From contig NC_083389.1 in the NCBI RefSeq assembly GCF_031755915.1, positions 24,117,001 through 24,181,000 of the forward strand: a stretch of DNA of 64,000 nucleotides. The letters are read 5' to 3'. The DNA comes from Ziziphus jujuba (Eukaryota; Streptophyta; Magnoliopsida; Rosales; Rhamnaceae). The position numbers were made by a program, and so were the translations under genes. Shown here piece by piece: positions 12,714 through 25,544 of the stretch (position 1 is its first letter; each line of letters starts with the position of its first letter). Below the pieces are notes generated by a model, which was given only the letters and a program-made list of their open reading frames with translations, had not been told where the DNA came from and did no database searches.

Positions 12714-13376
12714 TCAGTTACACTTGGAGGCCATCTTTTCCCTAGCAGCTCTGGCATTTTCGTATTCGAACTTCAACACATTTGGTATGTGAGAAGTATC
12801 CTTAATATAAAACCTTCGTCCAAACGAGCTCTCTTCAATTGCGGGGAAGTAACAAAAAAGCTTATAATTAACCACCCAAAACCAAACTGCGCCCAGAAGA
12901 GTACCCAGAGTAGCGCCAGCAAAGACCTGAGCAACAGTGTGGTAACCCAAATAAACCCTGGAATACATAGTGAGTAAAGCCAGAGACCAGTGAAGAAAAT
13001 TCACAACCAAATCGTTCCTAGTCTGCCAGAACCCAATCCCTCTACACGTCAATAGGGTGTAGTATACGGCAAAGAAGAACATGTACTGGGAGTGGCTAGA
13101 AGGCCATCCATGCGAATCGCACATTTCAAGCAATGCGCAAGTCTCAGGACGAGCTTGTTGGACTGATTTCTTAATAAGCTCGTTGACGAACTGCGAAATT
13201 ATGAGGCCAAGTGCAAAGAACATGCCCTGGAGCTCCCGGCGAAAAATGAAGTGCGAGACGAATCCGCCAAGGCTGATGAATACAGGGACTAACGAGACCC
13301 AAGCCAGAAAATGACCCATTTGGTCTCCCTTCTGGTACCGAACATGGGTCAGAGTCACAGCTTTTAGCGGTGCCAT
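12714..13376 (-). CDS. LPPG: Lipid phosphate phosphatase gamma / dolichyl-diphosphatase-type PAP2 phosphatase
   Basis: A complete 220-aa single-exon frame from an ATG at 13,376 to a TGA at 12,714. It belongs to the PAP2 / type 2 phosphatidic acid phosphatase superfamily. The three catalytic blocks are present: K69-x6-R76-P77, P92-S-S-H95 and S139-R140-x5-H146. Four or five hydrophobic segments (about 21-40, 50-66, 96-112, 124-138 and 151-172) make it an integral membrane enzyme. The N-terminus LKAVTLTHVRY and the C-terminal DTSHIPNVLKFEYENARAA are typical of plant LPPgamma (about 226 aa in Arabidopsis, At5g03080), described as plastidial and removing phosphate from phosphatidic acid. The same family includes dolichyl-diphosphatase of the N-glycosylation pathway, so the substrate is not settled by sequence. 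No cleavable plastid signal is obvious. The reading frame has no defects. Confidence 0.93.
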   Translation of the reverse strand: MAPLKAVTLTHVRYQKGDQMGHFLAWVSLVPVFISLGGFVSHFIFRRELQGMFFALGLIISQFVNELIKKSVQQARPETCALLEMCDSHGWPSSHSQYMFFFAVYYTLLTCRGIGFWQTRNDLVVNFLHWSLALLTMYSRVYLGYHTVAQVFAGATLGTLLGAVWFWVVNYKLFCYFPAIEESSFGRRFYIKDTSHIPNVLKFEYENARAAREKMASKCN

Positions 13377-16193
13377 GGTCTATCGACTGGTGGTGAAAAC
13401 GGAAGCAGAGAAAGAAGAAAGAAATTTCCGAGTTTAATTAGGGTTTTGTAGCGAAATGCAACTTTCAGGGAGCGGTGGGAACATGGCGTCTAATCAGATC
13501 TGGGTTATGAAATACTTGGGAAAATTTTACGAGAACGAGAGGGATCCAAGATCGGCGTAGTGTGTAAAGTTGGTCTGAGATGACAAGTAACGAGGCCGTT
13601 GGGGTCGTTGCTGTACGATTCTAGTGTGGTGTTTATTTCTCAAGAAAATGCTGATACATTTTTCAGTCTTTTCTTTGGGAGAGAAAATGCTGATATTAGA
13701 GTTAATGAACGGCCACGAACATGGCAACACGTGGCAGCTTTCGTAAACTGAGTCACTGACTGCGTTGTTGCCCCTTCTGCATGCCGACCCGTTTTTATTT
13801 ATCTATTTACCGACGGGAATAAGCTCATAACAAATGGATAAAATACAAATAACCCTTTAAACTTTAACAGTAGGTAACAATTCAACAAAAAACAACAATA
13901 ATAGGTAACAGTTAAAAAAAAAAAAAAAAAAGGCCACAGGATCACAATTAGATTGGAACACTTTAAACCTCAACCCAAACTGTCAAAATTATTAAGAGAT
14001 TTAAAAAGTTTTTAAAATACAAAAAAAAAAAAAAAAAAAAAAACCACAACCTTAACAAAAGGCAAGAGAGAGACAGAGAGAGAAAACACCAAGATAAGTT
14101 CAAAATGAACCTTGCAAACGAAAAAACAAAAACTACTACTAGCTATAGAGCCGAAAATTGATCACCCAATAGATGACCTTAGATCCATTAAAAGATAAAA
14201 ATTCGGATAGGTTTGGATATAGATAAAATATTGATATTTAAAAACTTTCTAAAACTATAACTTTCTAATCATAACTCAAAATTAGGCATGCCGCCATTCT
14301 AAAAACTTATATTGATGAGCTCTTAGCTATGGTATATAGGTCAAACCAAAATTCTTAACCCATAAAAAGTTAACCTTATGACACATTCATAGTCTAACTA
14401 ATCAATCCTAGTGAAAATAAATAAAATTTTAATTTTAATTTCTAATCTTGAGACAAGTCGTCACACAAATCTAAATACCTCAAACTCAAACCACTGGACG
14501 ATAAATGAAAATAAAATAGCTAAAACTCAAATCCCAAAAACCCAATTACCCAAACTAGGTAACTACGCTAAGAAATCCTAATAATGAAACCTCAAAATTG
14601 TAAACAATCAAACCTAGGAACCCTAATACCTTACCCGATATACTCAAAAACTAAAAACTTTGAAACCAATATAACTTCAAAACCCTAATTTTGTCCCAAA
14701 ATTTTCCAAAACTAATCTAAATTCGATTTGAACTTGATTATATCTCCAGCACACCTCTAGCATCCTCATCCTCACAAGCTTACTATTTTTCCTCATCTCT
14801 CCTTCTTTCCCCACTCATTTACGACCTCATTTTTCAACATCTCCATGATCTCTTTTTTCCTCTTTGTATCTAGTCTAGAAGATATGGAAGTTGGAAAATT
14901 TTGGTAGAAAATGTTAGCTCCAATTTTTGGGTAATGCATGGAGATGAACTGATCTAGGTAATACTCGAAGGAAACATCTTTTATATGTTTTTATCTTCTA
15001 CAAATTGTACAGTTGTCCTCTATAAATAGCACAAGATAAGACAATATTATGTTAACCAGCTATGAGCCTTGCACCATGTCATTCTTACAACATAAAATTA
15101 CACCTAAATACCTTTACTCTATCTATTGTAATGGTAACTAGCTGATGACAAGCACATAATTTAATATTTTAGAAACCTATTTTATGAAAGGCAACTTGAT
15201 CTCTCCATTCGGGTAAGCCATATTGAATATACTTTGAATGATTATTGATTACCATCATTTCAAAAATATTAACTTAACTATTGGAAGGACAACATTTAAA
15301 CACCTCTCCTTTGAGGTGGATAAGTTGTTGGCTACTTTGCAAATGGAAAAGGCTGTGTACACATCTACATCGCTCAAGGTAGTGGCAAAAACAAATGTAT
15401 TTAATATTGTCGATTTATGATTTGATAAGTCCTCCTAGCACATTATTGGCAACTTCTGACTTGGCTCACTACCTCAAAAGATCCCAGAGAGGGACCAATA
15501 GTTACCATGTTATCCAGCATGGACCAGCCATCTAAACTAGCAAGATTATATAGTTTGACAACCCATACGATGTGCAAAACCAATAATATGACATGAAGTA
15601 AAGCCTATCACCTCTTTCTAGAAAAGCTCCCCAAAAGGGTTTTCAAAATTTTCAAGGCTTTGTCCAAGGTTGTTTTGTGGTTTCCCTTCGTGTTTCCTAA
15701 GCTCATTAGGTCAAATTAATAACTGTCACACATGCTTAATTTGGAGATTGCAAATAAATTTTCTTAAAGGCATATTTGGCTTAAATGTGACTCTTGTTGT
15801 ATTGATTATTCAAGTTTATTTCTTTATGGATCATGTGGTAATGTAAGGAAAGATGATTTGGTTGTTCACATTTTATTGCTGGCAAAACTTTTCAAGTTTC
15901 ATATATATATATTGGGAAAGGATCTTTATTGTTGATATCTCGTCAAAAGCTAATGTTTTTATCCTTTCGACTTGGTTACTATTTTTATTCCTTCAAGTTA
16001 TTGATATTTTGCTCTTCTAGATTTTTGTCTGTTTGCACTCTATAATGATCTATATACCTTGTCAAACATGTCTTCGTTAAATAAATTGAAAAATATCCAA
16101 AATCCCAAAAAACCATCCAGACCCACAAACCTAACCCAATCCTAACTAACGACACATTAACAATGAACATGGTCAACATCAACTTGAAGCACT
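13377..16193. other. LPPG promoter region and AT-rich intergenic DNA
   Basis: The first few hundred bases are comparatively GC-rich, as expected for a leader and promoter of the minus-strand gene. Beyond 13,800 the DNA is AT-rich with poly-A runs (13,914-13,931 and about 14,021-14,041). No conserved frame or repeat boundary is recognised. Confidence 0.55.
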
Positions 16194-17266
16194 GATGAGA
16201 ATCCATCTACACCAGTTGTGCAATTGAAGATGGGGCCAATTATCGAGGCACAAGCTAAGAGATTTAAGGATAATTTGGTTAGCTTCATATAAGATGTAAT
16301 TAAATCTCATGAAGACATGGTTATATCCGAAGATTCTAAGCCCATACTAAGCATCGAAGTTGTGAAGGCAGAAATGGATTTAGGAAGCTATTTTGGCGCA
16401 TCTATGGACTCCAGGCAGCAAGTGATGGGTTTGTTAGCTTATGAAAGTGATTAAGCTCACCAAGAGGCCATGAAATCAAGCCAAAATGGAAACAAGGGCG
16501 TTTAAGCATGACCAAATGTGTACAAAGTTCAACATGGCCAAAAATTTTTGTTTTGGTAATTGGAAGGACCATTCTTGCATTTCAAGCGAGCTTTACCTAT
16601 TCCAATCCATGGCAATGTATGGGAACTAGTTCTAATCCTATTTGGCATCCTACATGACATATTGGATCTGATTTGGAGCTTAAATTAGCTAGTGATTGGA
16701 CAAAGATAGTTTATTTGGAAAACTAATAAACTATTTTGTGAATATAAAATTTGATTTTTGTTTTAGGAAATAGTTTTTTATTTTTTTATTTAATTATTTT
16801 CTAAAAAAATTAATTTAGGAATGTTGATATTTTATTATTTTGATTGTAAATTAATTAATTCCTAAATTAGATTAGGAAAGTTAAGTGAATTTCGACCACA
16901 TCATCATTCTAACTTCATTGGCCGGTTTTTACCTAGTAGTTTTAGGGTTTATTTGTTTTGTGACTTTAGCCTAGTTATGGGCTTATTTTTCAATGAAAGG
17001 CAGCTTACATTATTGATTAAAAAATTATTATGAGAAAGGATTCTCTTTATTCTCTTTGAACACCTAAAACATCAAATAGTGATCGAGTATTTTAGTTTGA
17101 CTTATCAATAGGACATCCATCACCTATTGTGATGTCTTCGTTATATATTAAGGTTTCTAATAATAAGTTGATTAGAGATTAACGTGACCATTAGAACTTG
17201 AACTTAATTACAATCCGGACTAATATAATACAGGATTTAGAAGCAAGTCGACCTAGGTTCTTATCA
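16194..17266 (+). repeat. 5' LTR of element D, 1,073 bp, holding a pol C-terminal coding remnant
   Basis: Starts TGATGAGAATCC and ends GGTTCTTATCA, just before a degenerate primer site. The 3' half is alignable by eye with the A-family LTRs (shared blocks around the stretches corresponding to 41,440-41,640). Its first 260 bp translate as a pol tail: GPI-x3-AQAKRFKDNLVSF, one stop, DVIKSHEDM and on to LLAYESD, then stop. That remnant matches the GPITRARAKRFK peptide at the end of related pol proteins. Confidence 0.75.
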
Positions 17267-17268
17267 TT

Positions 17269-17280
17269 TGATATCAAGTC
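17269..17280 (+). other. Decayed primer binding site of D
   Basis: TGATATCAAGTC, two bases after the LTR, is a degraded form of TGGTATCAGAGC, the complement of the initiator-Met tRNA 3' end. The intact version is seen at 41,369-41,381 in element A. Confidence 0.6.
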
Positions 17281-17843
17281 AAATTTTATTGAGGTTTGAT
17301 CTATCTTATTTGCTTTGTTTTGTTTTGTGTTAATCTGTAATTTTAACATTAGGTTAAGGTTGTTTCCTACTCATAAACATTTTTCATATTTAAAAAAAAA
17401 AAAAATCATTCATAGCCGAATTAGATTTTTGTCTTTCAAATAGCCAATTTTGTGTTTCTAGTTTGTTAGTTGATTTTCCATATTAGTTCTTAGTAATTTG
17501 GTTTATTGTTGCTTTTTTCCTTGCTGTTTTAATCTTAATTAGTTACATTAATATATCCAAAGAAAAAAAGAAGAAGAGGAATTTTGAGAACATATTGCAT
17601 AAACCTAAAATTTTGCAACTTGTTAGTTTGGAAGGAGCAATTGGGGTTGATAGTTTGTTGCCATTAAAGGTGTGATTTTGTGGTGATTGTACTGCTAAAT
17701 ATTGAGTTGACATTATTCTATTTGTGATATATATAAAAAAAAAAGAATAAAAGACCGAAGATAAAAAAAAAAAAAAATTTACGCAAAAACAGGTTTGAGT
17801 GAGTTGAAAAATTCAGTTTGTTGTGCGGAATTTCAATTGAGAA

Positions 17844-18770
17844 TGATACGAACCTAGAGCGACCTGCCTCTAAACTCATAACAAAGATTGAATTAGACCG
17901 TCTAATTACAAGTTATCAATGGAAGACATCGATCCGTTACCTATATTTAAGGTAAGAACCTTTGTATGATGAAGACGCCACAATAGGGTGCGGAATAACC
18001 TATTGATAAGTCAAATTTGAACTTCACAAGCAAAGCTTAAAAAGTTCAATATAGTTCTTAGAGAACCAAAAGAATCACTCTCACTTTGAATTAAAATTGT
18101 AATCCGAATTTTATTTATGATTTATGTGCCTTTAAGTAGGCAAAATAAATTACAAAGCTTTTCTAAACTTGCTAAAAATGATTATGGATGAAAATTAGAT
18201 TTAGGAAACCTAATTTTGATAGGTTTAGGAAACCTAATGTGGTTAGGTTTAGAAAACCTAATGTAGTTAGGTTTAAGAAACCTAATTTATCTCCTAGTTT
18301 CCTAATAAGAATAGGAAAGTAATTTAAAAACCTAATAAAACTAAATTCAGAAAATAAAATAAGCAAAATGCGAAAATCCAATCAAGACATAAAATAAAAA
18401 CTAATATTTCCTAATTATAAAATTAAGCCAATGCCATGTAGGCGCATATCATCCTTCACGTGTCAAAAGTGCCATGTCACCATATGATGCCACGTCACCA
18501 TCCATGTCATCAAATCGTGCCACATCACCATATTGTTGGATTCCATGCGTTAGGCTTTCTTTCATGTTGGCATCCTCCGTTCCAATCATATGGACCAATT
18601 TTGGTTCATATTCAGTAATGAACTTGCTTCCATGGGATGTGAATACCTCTTGGATTAAACCATTTAGTGCTTTTTTAAACCCCTTTGCTCTTGCCCTGGT
18701 TATTGGTCCCGTAGAGATTTGAAATGGCTCTGGACTCCATCTTGGGGTGCTCCTGGTCATGTCCTCGTCA
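17844..18770 (-). mobile_element. Solo LTR, family G, 927 bp, in the leader of D
   Basis: On the minus strand it starts TGACGAGGACATGACC and ends GGTTCGTATCA. It is flanked on both sides by the exact duplication GAGAA (17,839-17,843 and 18,771-18,775). Its first part encodes a pol tail, 18,760-18,449, with STGPITRARAKGFKKALNG. Around 18,190-18,290 it holds a short tandem array of TAGGTTTAGGAAACCTAAT-like units. Confidence 0.88.
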
Positions 18771-19198
18771 GAGAATTATTGAGTTGCTATTTATTCATTC
18801 AATATTGGTTGTAGGATATTTGAATATAGGAGTTAATTGATTGGATTAAAATTGGTTTAAGGATTTGAGACGTAGACTTAAATTACGAAAACTACAACTA
18901 ACAACTACCCCATACTTTATTTGAGTTTTGTTCTTGTTAATTAATTAAATCCTTTTTTTCTAAATTTTATCGTTGAATTTTTGGTCTCATACTATTCTGG
19001 TCTATTCCTTTATTGAACCCAAAAATTGCTTACTATTTTTCCTTCTTTTTGGTTAGAAAAGCTAGAATTAGGCATTCAAAATTCACTCTGTAAGTTTAAA
19101 ATTCAAAATTACTTGTTTTATTGATAAGTTTAAAGAACTTAGAGATATTCTTTGAGTAAAAAAAAAAAAAGGCAAGAGAGTGTGAGCCTCAAAGAGGG

Positions 19199-19654
19199 TC
19201 AAAAGCTAAAACTAGTGTGTAAACACGAGTGAACAAGACCTTGTTGAGTGATACACTTGAAGGAGTGAATTTTGGTGAGGTTTTCTTGTATTATTTCACA
19301 AACATGTCAAATTCAAGGATAACAAAATGAGGTGACTCAATAAGAGAACCTGGAGAGGATTCCATGGGATTCAAAGGAGAGTCGAGAGCATCAGGGAGTG
19401 TAGTCAAACCTACTAACATGTTGAGTTCAAAAGCCGAAACTAGTGTGTAAACGTGAGTGAACGAGATCTTGTTGAGTGATACACGTGAGTGAGTGAATTT
19501 TGGTAAGGTTTTCTTGTATTATTTCACTAACATATCATATTCAAGGATAAGAAGAGGAGGTGACTTAATAAGAGAAGTTGGAGAGGATTCCGTGGGATTC
19601 AAGGGAGAGTGGAGAGCATCAAGGAGTGTAATCGAACCTACCGACATGTTGGTG
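19199..19654 (+). repeat. 228-bp tandem duplication across the D leader/gag start
   Basis: The block starting near AAAAGCTAAAACTAGTGTG (19,201) is repeated from 19,429 with clear divergence. Both copies contain the gag start region. The first copy keeps ATGTCA but has a stop soon after (ATAACAAAATGA), while the second has ATATCA in place of the ATG. The duplication is therefore old and neither copy is a working gag start. Confidence 0.8.
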
Positions 19655-21770
19655 GTATTAGAACAATTACAAAGGATGAATGCTCATTTTGATCAACTTG
19701 ATCAAAGGATGGATAGATTTGAAAATTCACAAGGGGGACCTAACCCAAGGATGGAATTTCATGGAGGCATGGTCGAGGTCGAGGAGGTAGAGGATGTTTT
19801 AGGGAAGAAGTTGGAGGAGGTGATTTTGGAGATAACCTTGAGGAGGAGTACAAAGACACATTTGCATCCTAAGGATGGCAAAATTGTGGAAGGCAAGTCC
19901 AAGAAGAAGATGATGATCTCGATAATATTAAAGTCAACATACCATAATTTTTTGGGAAAAAGTGATCCAGAAGCTTACACTTAGAATGGGAAGAACGAAT
20001 GGAGATGATCTTCAATTGTCATAACTATTTGGAGGCTGAAAAGGTTAAGTTAGCCACCTTGAAATTTGGACATTATGCTTTACAATGGTGGAGCAATGAG
20101 CAAAATACCCAAAGGAGAGTTGGTGATGAATTAATAACCATTTGGAGACAAATGAAAGGAGCAATGAGAAAAAGGTTCGTACCAAGCCATTACCATAGGT
20201 TGTTGCATCAAAGGTTACAATCTTTATCCTAAGGAAGTAAGACTGTGGAGAACTATTACAAGGAAATAGTCTGCTCATGATGAGGTTAAGTTTGAATGAA
20301 GATGGTGAGGCAACAATGGCTAGGTTTCTGATGCACATCACACTTCCAACGATCCCTTTCAGCTTCCTCAAGGCCCAATTACTCGAAGTAGAGCCAAAAG
20401 ATTCAAGGAGGCCTTATTTGCATTCATGAAGGATCTTGATGTGTTTAAAGAGGAGGATATTACCAAACCCACTTTTGAGAATTCCAAGTTGAAGAACAAC
20501 TATTTGACAGCCCAAGATCAAGTGTTTTCAGTTTGGAAAGTAAGCCAAAATTAAAGGAGGACGTTTTAGGCTAGGAGAATTATAAAATGGGCTTGAGGAA
20601 ATTGTAAAATGGGCTGTTTTTGTGCTATTTTAAGAGACCAAGTATTTTAGAACGTCTGGGCCATGTAATTTGATGCTAGCTAGGCCCAACTGGATTAAAT
20701 TAAGCATTTAATTTTATCTTGGTAATTTTGGACGTGTAATGACTATATAAGATAATTCTAGCTGGTTCAAAATAAGTCAAAATAATCTTTAATGCTTTGT
20801 CTAGGGTTTCTGAAGAGTCTTAGACTCTATTTAAGGATTTTATTTTTCCATTTGTAAGGAGATTGGTTTTTTTTTTTTTTTAGTGAAATTTTCTCTCATT
20901 GAGAATTGGTTTTTCACCATTATTCTTGGACCTCCAGGTTACTCACTTGAGAGTGTCTTTATACTTATGGTTCTTATCTTCCATAAATAAAGGGTCACAA
21001 GTCAATACCATAGGTTCCTACCTCTAAATAGGTAGTGGGTTTTGGTTGGATATATTTTATTTTCTTTTTTTTCCCCTTCTATTTTTAAGTTCCTTGCAAT
21101 TGTTTTTCATCCTATCTCCATATCCAATCACCATCTGGTTATTCACTTTCATTCATTGACTCAAAATCATCGTCTCATTACCATACACGCATCCGTGAGT
21201 GTATTAGTTTCTTGGAGGCTTAAACTGAGATATTACCAATCAAGTGGAATTACAACAATACATGGGGTTAGAAGAGATGCTACATGTGGCCATCAAAATT
21301 GAGAACCAACTCTAGAGGAAGGGTAGTAGCTCACCGTTTAGAGGTGTTTCAAACAGCGGCAAGACTAGTTCAAGTGGTTGGAGAAGCAATCCCACATTCG
21401 AATCATGGCCAAAATCGAAGCTGGAGTAAGGAAGCTCCAATCAGCTAAGGAGAGACAATCTCGCTGAATCAACATAAACACCAAAATCAAGTGGTAAGTT
21501 TAATCCAAAACCATCTAGAACTCCTGATATTATGTGTTTTACGTGTCAGGGCCAAGGACATGTTGCCAACCAATGTCCAAACTAAAGAATTATGGTGTTG
21601 AAGGACAATGAAGAGTTCAAGCCCGATAGTGATGAAGCTGAAGCCAAAATTAAGCATGAAGAATTCGAGTCCAAAGAGGAAGATCAAGGTGATCTTGAGA
21701 CCTAAAAAGCTCCAAGGGCCAAACTAAGCTTGGTGGCAAAAAGAATATTGATTGTGTATAAGGATGAAGA
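19529..21770 (+). pseudogene. Broken gag of element D
   Basis: Homologous to the long gag frame of A (37,009-38,538): SRIRRGGDL, the MNAHFDQLDQRMDRFENSQG coiled region, FLGKSDPEAY, then after a frameshift near 19,979 MEMIFNCHNYLEAEKVKLA and AMRKRFVPSHYHRLLHQRLQ. A CAA to TAA stop follows LQSLS at 20,230. The frame is split by a solo LTR (20,329-21,206) and resumes LGGLN...LEEMLHVAIKIE, then a zinc knuckle CFTCQGQGHVANQCPN near 21,535-21,585. The product would be the nucleocapsid precursor of a Ty3/gypsy element. Confidence 0.85.
20329..21206 (+). mobile_element. Solo LTR, family C, 878 bp, in D gag
   Basis: Begins TGATGCACATCACACTTCC and ends GAGTGTATTA (the final CA mutated to TA). It is flanked by the exact duplication GTTTC at 20,324-20,328 and 21,207-21,211. 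It matches the B LTRs at 46,931-47,814 and 28,619-29,482. The pol tail inside it reads LPQGPITRSRAKRFKEALFA, so the pol-coding end is part of the LTR and not a separate insertion. Confidence 0.92.
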
Positions 21771-21779
21771 TCAAGTGCA

Positions 21780-24700
21780 AAGGGAAAATATCTTCCATAC
21801 TAGATGTGACATTCAAGGTTATATTTTAGTATGATTATTGATAGTGGAAGTTGTGCCAATGTTATTAGTAACATTGTGGTGGAGAAATTAGGTTTAATAA
21901 CAATCAAACATCCCGAACCATATAGATTTCAATGGCTTAATGATAGTGGAGAGATGAAGGTAAATAAACGAGGCAAGGCAAAGTTTAGTATTGACAAATA
22001 TGTGGATGTTATTTTGTGTGATATTGTATGCATGCTGGGGTATATTTTGTTGGGAAGACCATGGTAATTTGATAAGGATACCATAATTATGGTCAAGAAA
22101 ATGCCATTATATTTCGATTTAAAGGTAAGAAAATTAAGCTTGAGCAGTTAACACCAAAAGAAGTATTTAGAGATCAATTGCAAATGCAAAAAAGGAGGGA
22201 GGTCGAACGACAAAGGAAGAAGTCAAGCATGCCACCCACGGCTTCAACTAGTATTTAAGAGAGTAAGGCCAAGCTACAAAACCAAGGTAAGTTTTCTAAA
22301 CCTGAGAGTGAGATGAAAAAGAAAGAGAAAATCGAGCGTGATAAAGAGAAAGAGACACCTAAGAGTGAGAAAGAGAGGAAAGAGAAGAAAAAGAAAAAGA
22401 ATTATCTTAGCCAAGGTGAGGTTAAGAAGGCATTTTTGAGTGATAAACCTATGCTGGTCATGATTTATAAACATGCTTTTTTAAACCATTTAACTAGCCC
22501 TGAAGAGCTTGTATTGTCAAGTTCTATATCTTCTCTTTTGCAAGAATTTAATGTCTTTCCGAAGGAGATTCCTAGTGGTTTACCACTTATTCGAGAGATT
22601 GAATGTCAAATAGGTTTTATTCCTGAAGCCACGATTCCTAATAGGCCTGTATAAAAGTAATGCCGATGAGACAAAGGAACTACAAAGCCAGATAAGTGAA
22701 TTGCTTAAAAAATGATACATTAGAGAAAACATGATTCCATGTGCTGTACCTGTGTTATTAGTATCTAAGAAAGATGGCTCATAGCATATTTGTGTAGATT
22801 GTAAGGCTATTAATAACATAACTATTAAGTATAGGCATCCTATTCCCAGATTAGATGGTATGCTTGATGAATTATATAATCCATGCATATTTTCTAAAAT
22901 TGATCTTATAAGTGGGTATCATTAAATTAGAATGGAACAGAGAGATGGGTGGAAAACTGCATTTAAGACAAAGTTGGTTTATATGAGTGGTTAGTAATGC
23001 CTTTTGGTTTAATTAATGTACCTAGCATTTTCATGAGATTAATGAACCATGCCATGCATCCATTCATTGGAAAATTTGTGTTTTTATATTTTGATGATAT
23101 TCTTGTATATAGTAGAAATTTAAATGATCATGTAGGACATCGTAGATTAGTTTTAGAAGTACTTAGGAAGGAAAGTGATGTGTAAAATCAACTCGCAAGT
23201 GCACGAATCGTTTTCAAGTAATAAACTGGAAAGATAGGGTTGTCGTACCCAAGGGATTAAGAATTAAGTAATAAAGATAATTAGGTTTTTGTAATATTTG
23301 AACTAAAATTTAAGATGGCAATTGAAAATAAATAAACTAAATTAAACAAAAGCAATCAATTAAAATTTTATCAATTTTAAGTAAAGAGAGTGAGTTTAAT
23401 AATTATGAATACTAGGGCATTTGATTTCACCACTAACTATTCTAATTTAATTACTTAAATAAGTGAATTTAATTAACTAGTAATTTTGTTAACCACACTT
23501 AATCACAAAATTAATCAAAAGTAGTTTCCACTCACAATTAGTAATATTCACATAACCTAATTTATTCCTTCCGGCCTATAAATTAAATCATGCAAATTTA
23601 TTAAGCATAGATTAAGCAAATAATATGGCATAAGACATAACTATTTTCCAATCAATTATGCATTCATGTAAATCATTGGAGATCCATAATATTATCCTTT
23701 TTCAAGCTCAAATATTATTAAAATCATTCATTTCTTCCGGCCTATGAAAGCATTAAGCATACCAATGATTTATTAACAAAACATATTACTAATTAAATAA
23801 AACTCAACATATATTAAAATAATTAGACCTTCATAGTTAGGGCTACATCATAGCCTTAGCTATGAAATTAGTTTAAGGCAAAAATAATTTCAACATTCAT
23901 AATTATAAAGCAAAAAACAATAATGTTTAGAATTAAAGACAAAGAGAAGAGAATAAAAAAACTATTGAAGAAATCCTCCTCCAAAAGCTCTCCAAGTCGT
24001 AGTTTTCTTCTCCAAGCAAGCCCACGTCTCTATGCCCCCTCCAAACTCTCCAATTGATCTTATAAAACTCTAAAACTTTAAAACCCTAGAACCCTTAAGA
24101 GAACCTTAGAAACTCCCAAAATTTGGTTTGTTTCTATTTAAGCCTCCTAAAAACTCTTAAATAACTCTCTAAACTTTATATCTTTCTTCAATGTGGTGGA
24201 GGCTATATATATAGGACCTTGGGAATCTTTTTCTCTCTTTGTTTTCAATGTGGGAGTCTTGAAAGATACCTTTTTTAGGCCATGAAGAGAGTTGGACGAA
24301 TTCCATGTGTAAAAAGGAAACTTGATATTACTTGCTCTTTACTACTTTCCTTTTATCTAATTCCTTCTAAAAAAATAGTTAATTAGTCTAATTTACCCTT
24401 AATGAAACATGTGACATGACATGTGCCTCATTAATGATAAATTAACTAATTATTGCCACTTGTCCTTATCTTGGCCCCCAAATTGCCATTATTCCCTCTT
24501 TTGATGAGTGATAGAGATTTAACTAGAATATTCCTTTTTATAAATTCCAAACTTTCAATGGCAATAACTCTTTGCTCGCACCTCGAAATTAAAAAATAAT
24601 GAGACATTTGAGCTCGTCAGATTGTGAGTATTCATATGACATCCACTTCCACCATGAAATTCCCGATAGAATCTTTATGGAATCTTTAAGGAATCTTTTC

Positions 24701-25544
24701 AATGCTTGATTCGTTTGAGCTCAATCTTGCTTCCCACCATAATTCGACCCAAGGAATCCATTTTTATGGTTGTTTTCTTAAAATTCTTCATCTTTTATCT
24801 AGATTAAGAAAAATACATAATTAAGTATTTTTTCATAACAAATTAACACAAACTAACAAATATTAAGCTATGAAAATGACATAAAATCATCAATATTTTA
24901 GGCCTAACAGAAAGATTGTTTGTTAACATTAAAAAGTGTGATATTTGCCAAAATAAACTTGTATTTCTAAGATTTGTTGTAAGTGCTGCAGGGATTAAAG
25001 TTGACCAATCAAAGGCCAAACCCACTCAAGAGTGGCCAAAACCTACAACCATCACCCAGGTAAGGAGTTTACATGGTTTGGCTAGCTTTTATAAGAGGTT
25101 TGTCAAAAATTTTAGTACCATTGCAGCACCATAGACTAAAACTGTCAAGAAGAATGTGGGATTCCAATGGGGCAAAGCACAAGAGAAGTCTTTTAATTTA
25201 TTGAAAGAAAAATTAACTAATGCTCCTTTATTGGTTTTACCAAATATTTCTAAGACTTTTGGAATTGAATGTGATGCTTCAGGTATAGGTATTGGAGCTG
25301 TGTTGATGTAAGAAGAAAGACCTATAGCATACTTTGATGAGAATTTAAATGAGGCGGTATTGAAGTATCCAACCTATGACAAAAAGATGTATGCTTTGGT
25401 CCGAGCTTTAGAGACATGGCAACATTTCTTGATGCCAAAGGAATTTGTGATTCACATGGATCATTAATCGTTAAAGCATATTAAAGGCCAAGGAAAGCTT
25501 AATCGAAGGCATGGAAGGTGGATTGAGTTCATTAAGACCTTTCC
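21780..25544 (+). pseudogene. Broken protease-RT-RNase H region of element D
   Basis: Protease: IIDSGSCANVISN (21,831 onward) keeps the D-S-G active site and ends LLGRPW, then a TAA stop at 22,064-22,066, then FDKD. A charged Lys/Glu linker follows, then FPKEIPSGLP and the start of RT. RT motifs are LVSKKDGS, MPFGLINVPSIF and the catalytic YFDDILVYS near 23,086-23,110. The coding stretch is interrupted by the solo LTR at 23,176-24,909; removing it and one copy of GAAAG restores [13 protein letters not shown]. RNase H follows ([32 protein letters not shown]) and stops at 25,544. Several frameshifts are present. Confidence 0.87.
23176..24909 (-). mobile_element. Solo LTR, Athila-like family S, 1,734 bp, in D RT
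   Basis: On the plus strand it starts TGATGTGTAAAATCAACTCG and ends TTTTAGGCCTAACA, so it lies in minus orientation relative to the F element's LTR (48,877-50,623). Exact duplication GAAAG at 23,171-23,175 and 24,910-24,914. No primer site or internal sequence remains. Confidence 0.93.

Larger units (their letters stand above)
16194..25544 (+). mobile_element. Element D: old, broken Ty3/gypsy element (CRM-like), 3' end missing
   Basis: In order on the plus strand: 5' LTR (16,194-17,266), decayed primer site, leader, gag, zinc knuckle, protease, linker, reverse transcriptase and part of RNase H. Three solo LTRs of other families lie inside it (17,844-18,770, 20,329-21,206 and 23,176-24,909), each with an exact 5-bp target duplication. 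When they are removed, the D reading resumes across each junction. The element is cut inside RNase H at 25,544, where the 3' LTR end of B begins, and its own integrase and 3' LTR are not in the window. Many stops and frameshifts make it non-functional. Confidence 0.85.

Noticed and set aside
13483..13560. A 25-codon plus-strand frame (MASNQIWVMKYLGKFYE...) divergent from LPPG
   Set aside because: Too short, no recognisable domain, and it lies in the likely LPPG leader/promoter. It could be a first exon or an upstream frame, but nothing supports this.
18190..18290. Short repeated TAGGTTTAGGAAACCTAAT units considered as a CRISPR-like or regulatory array
   Set aside because: Units are contiguous, diverged, lack unique spacers, and lie inside a plant solo LTR (family G). 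Simple tandem repetition.
20329..20570. Pol tail in D gag considered as a separate translocated pol fragment
   Set aside because: The 5-bp duplication GTTTC lies directly outside it, so the tail is part of the family-C LTR.
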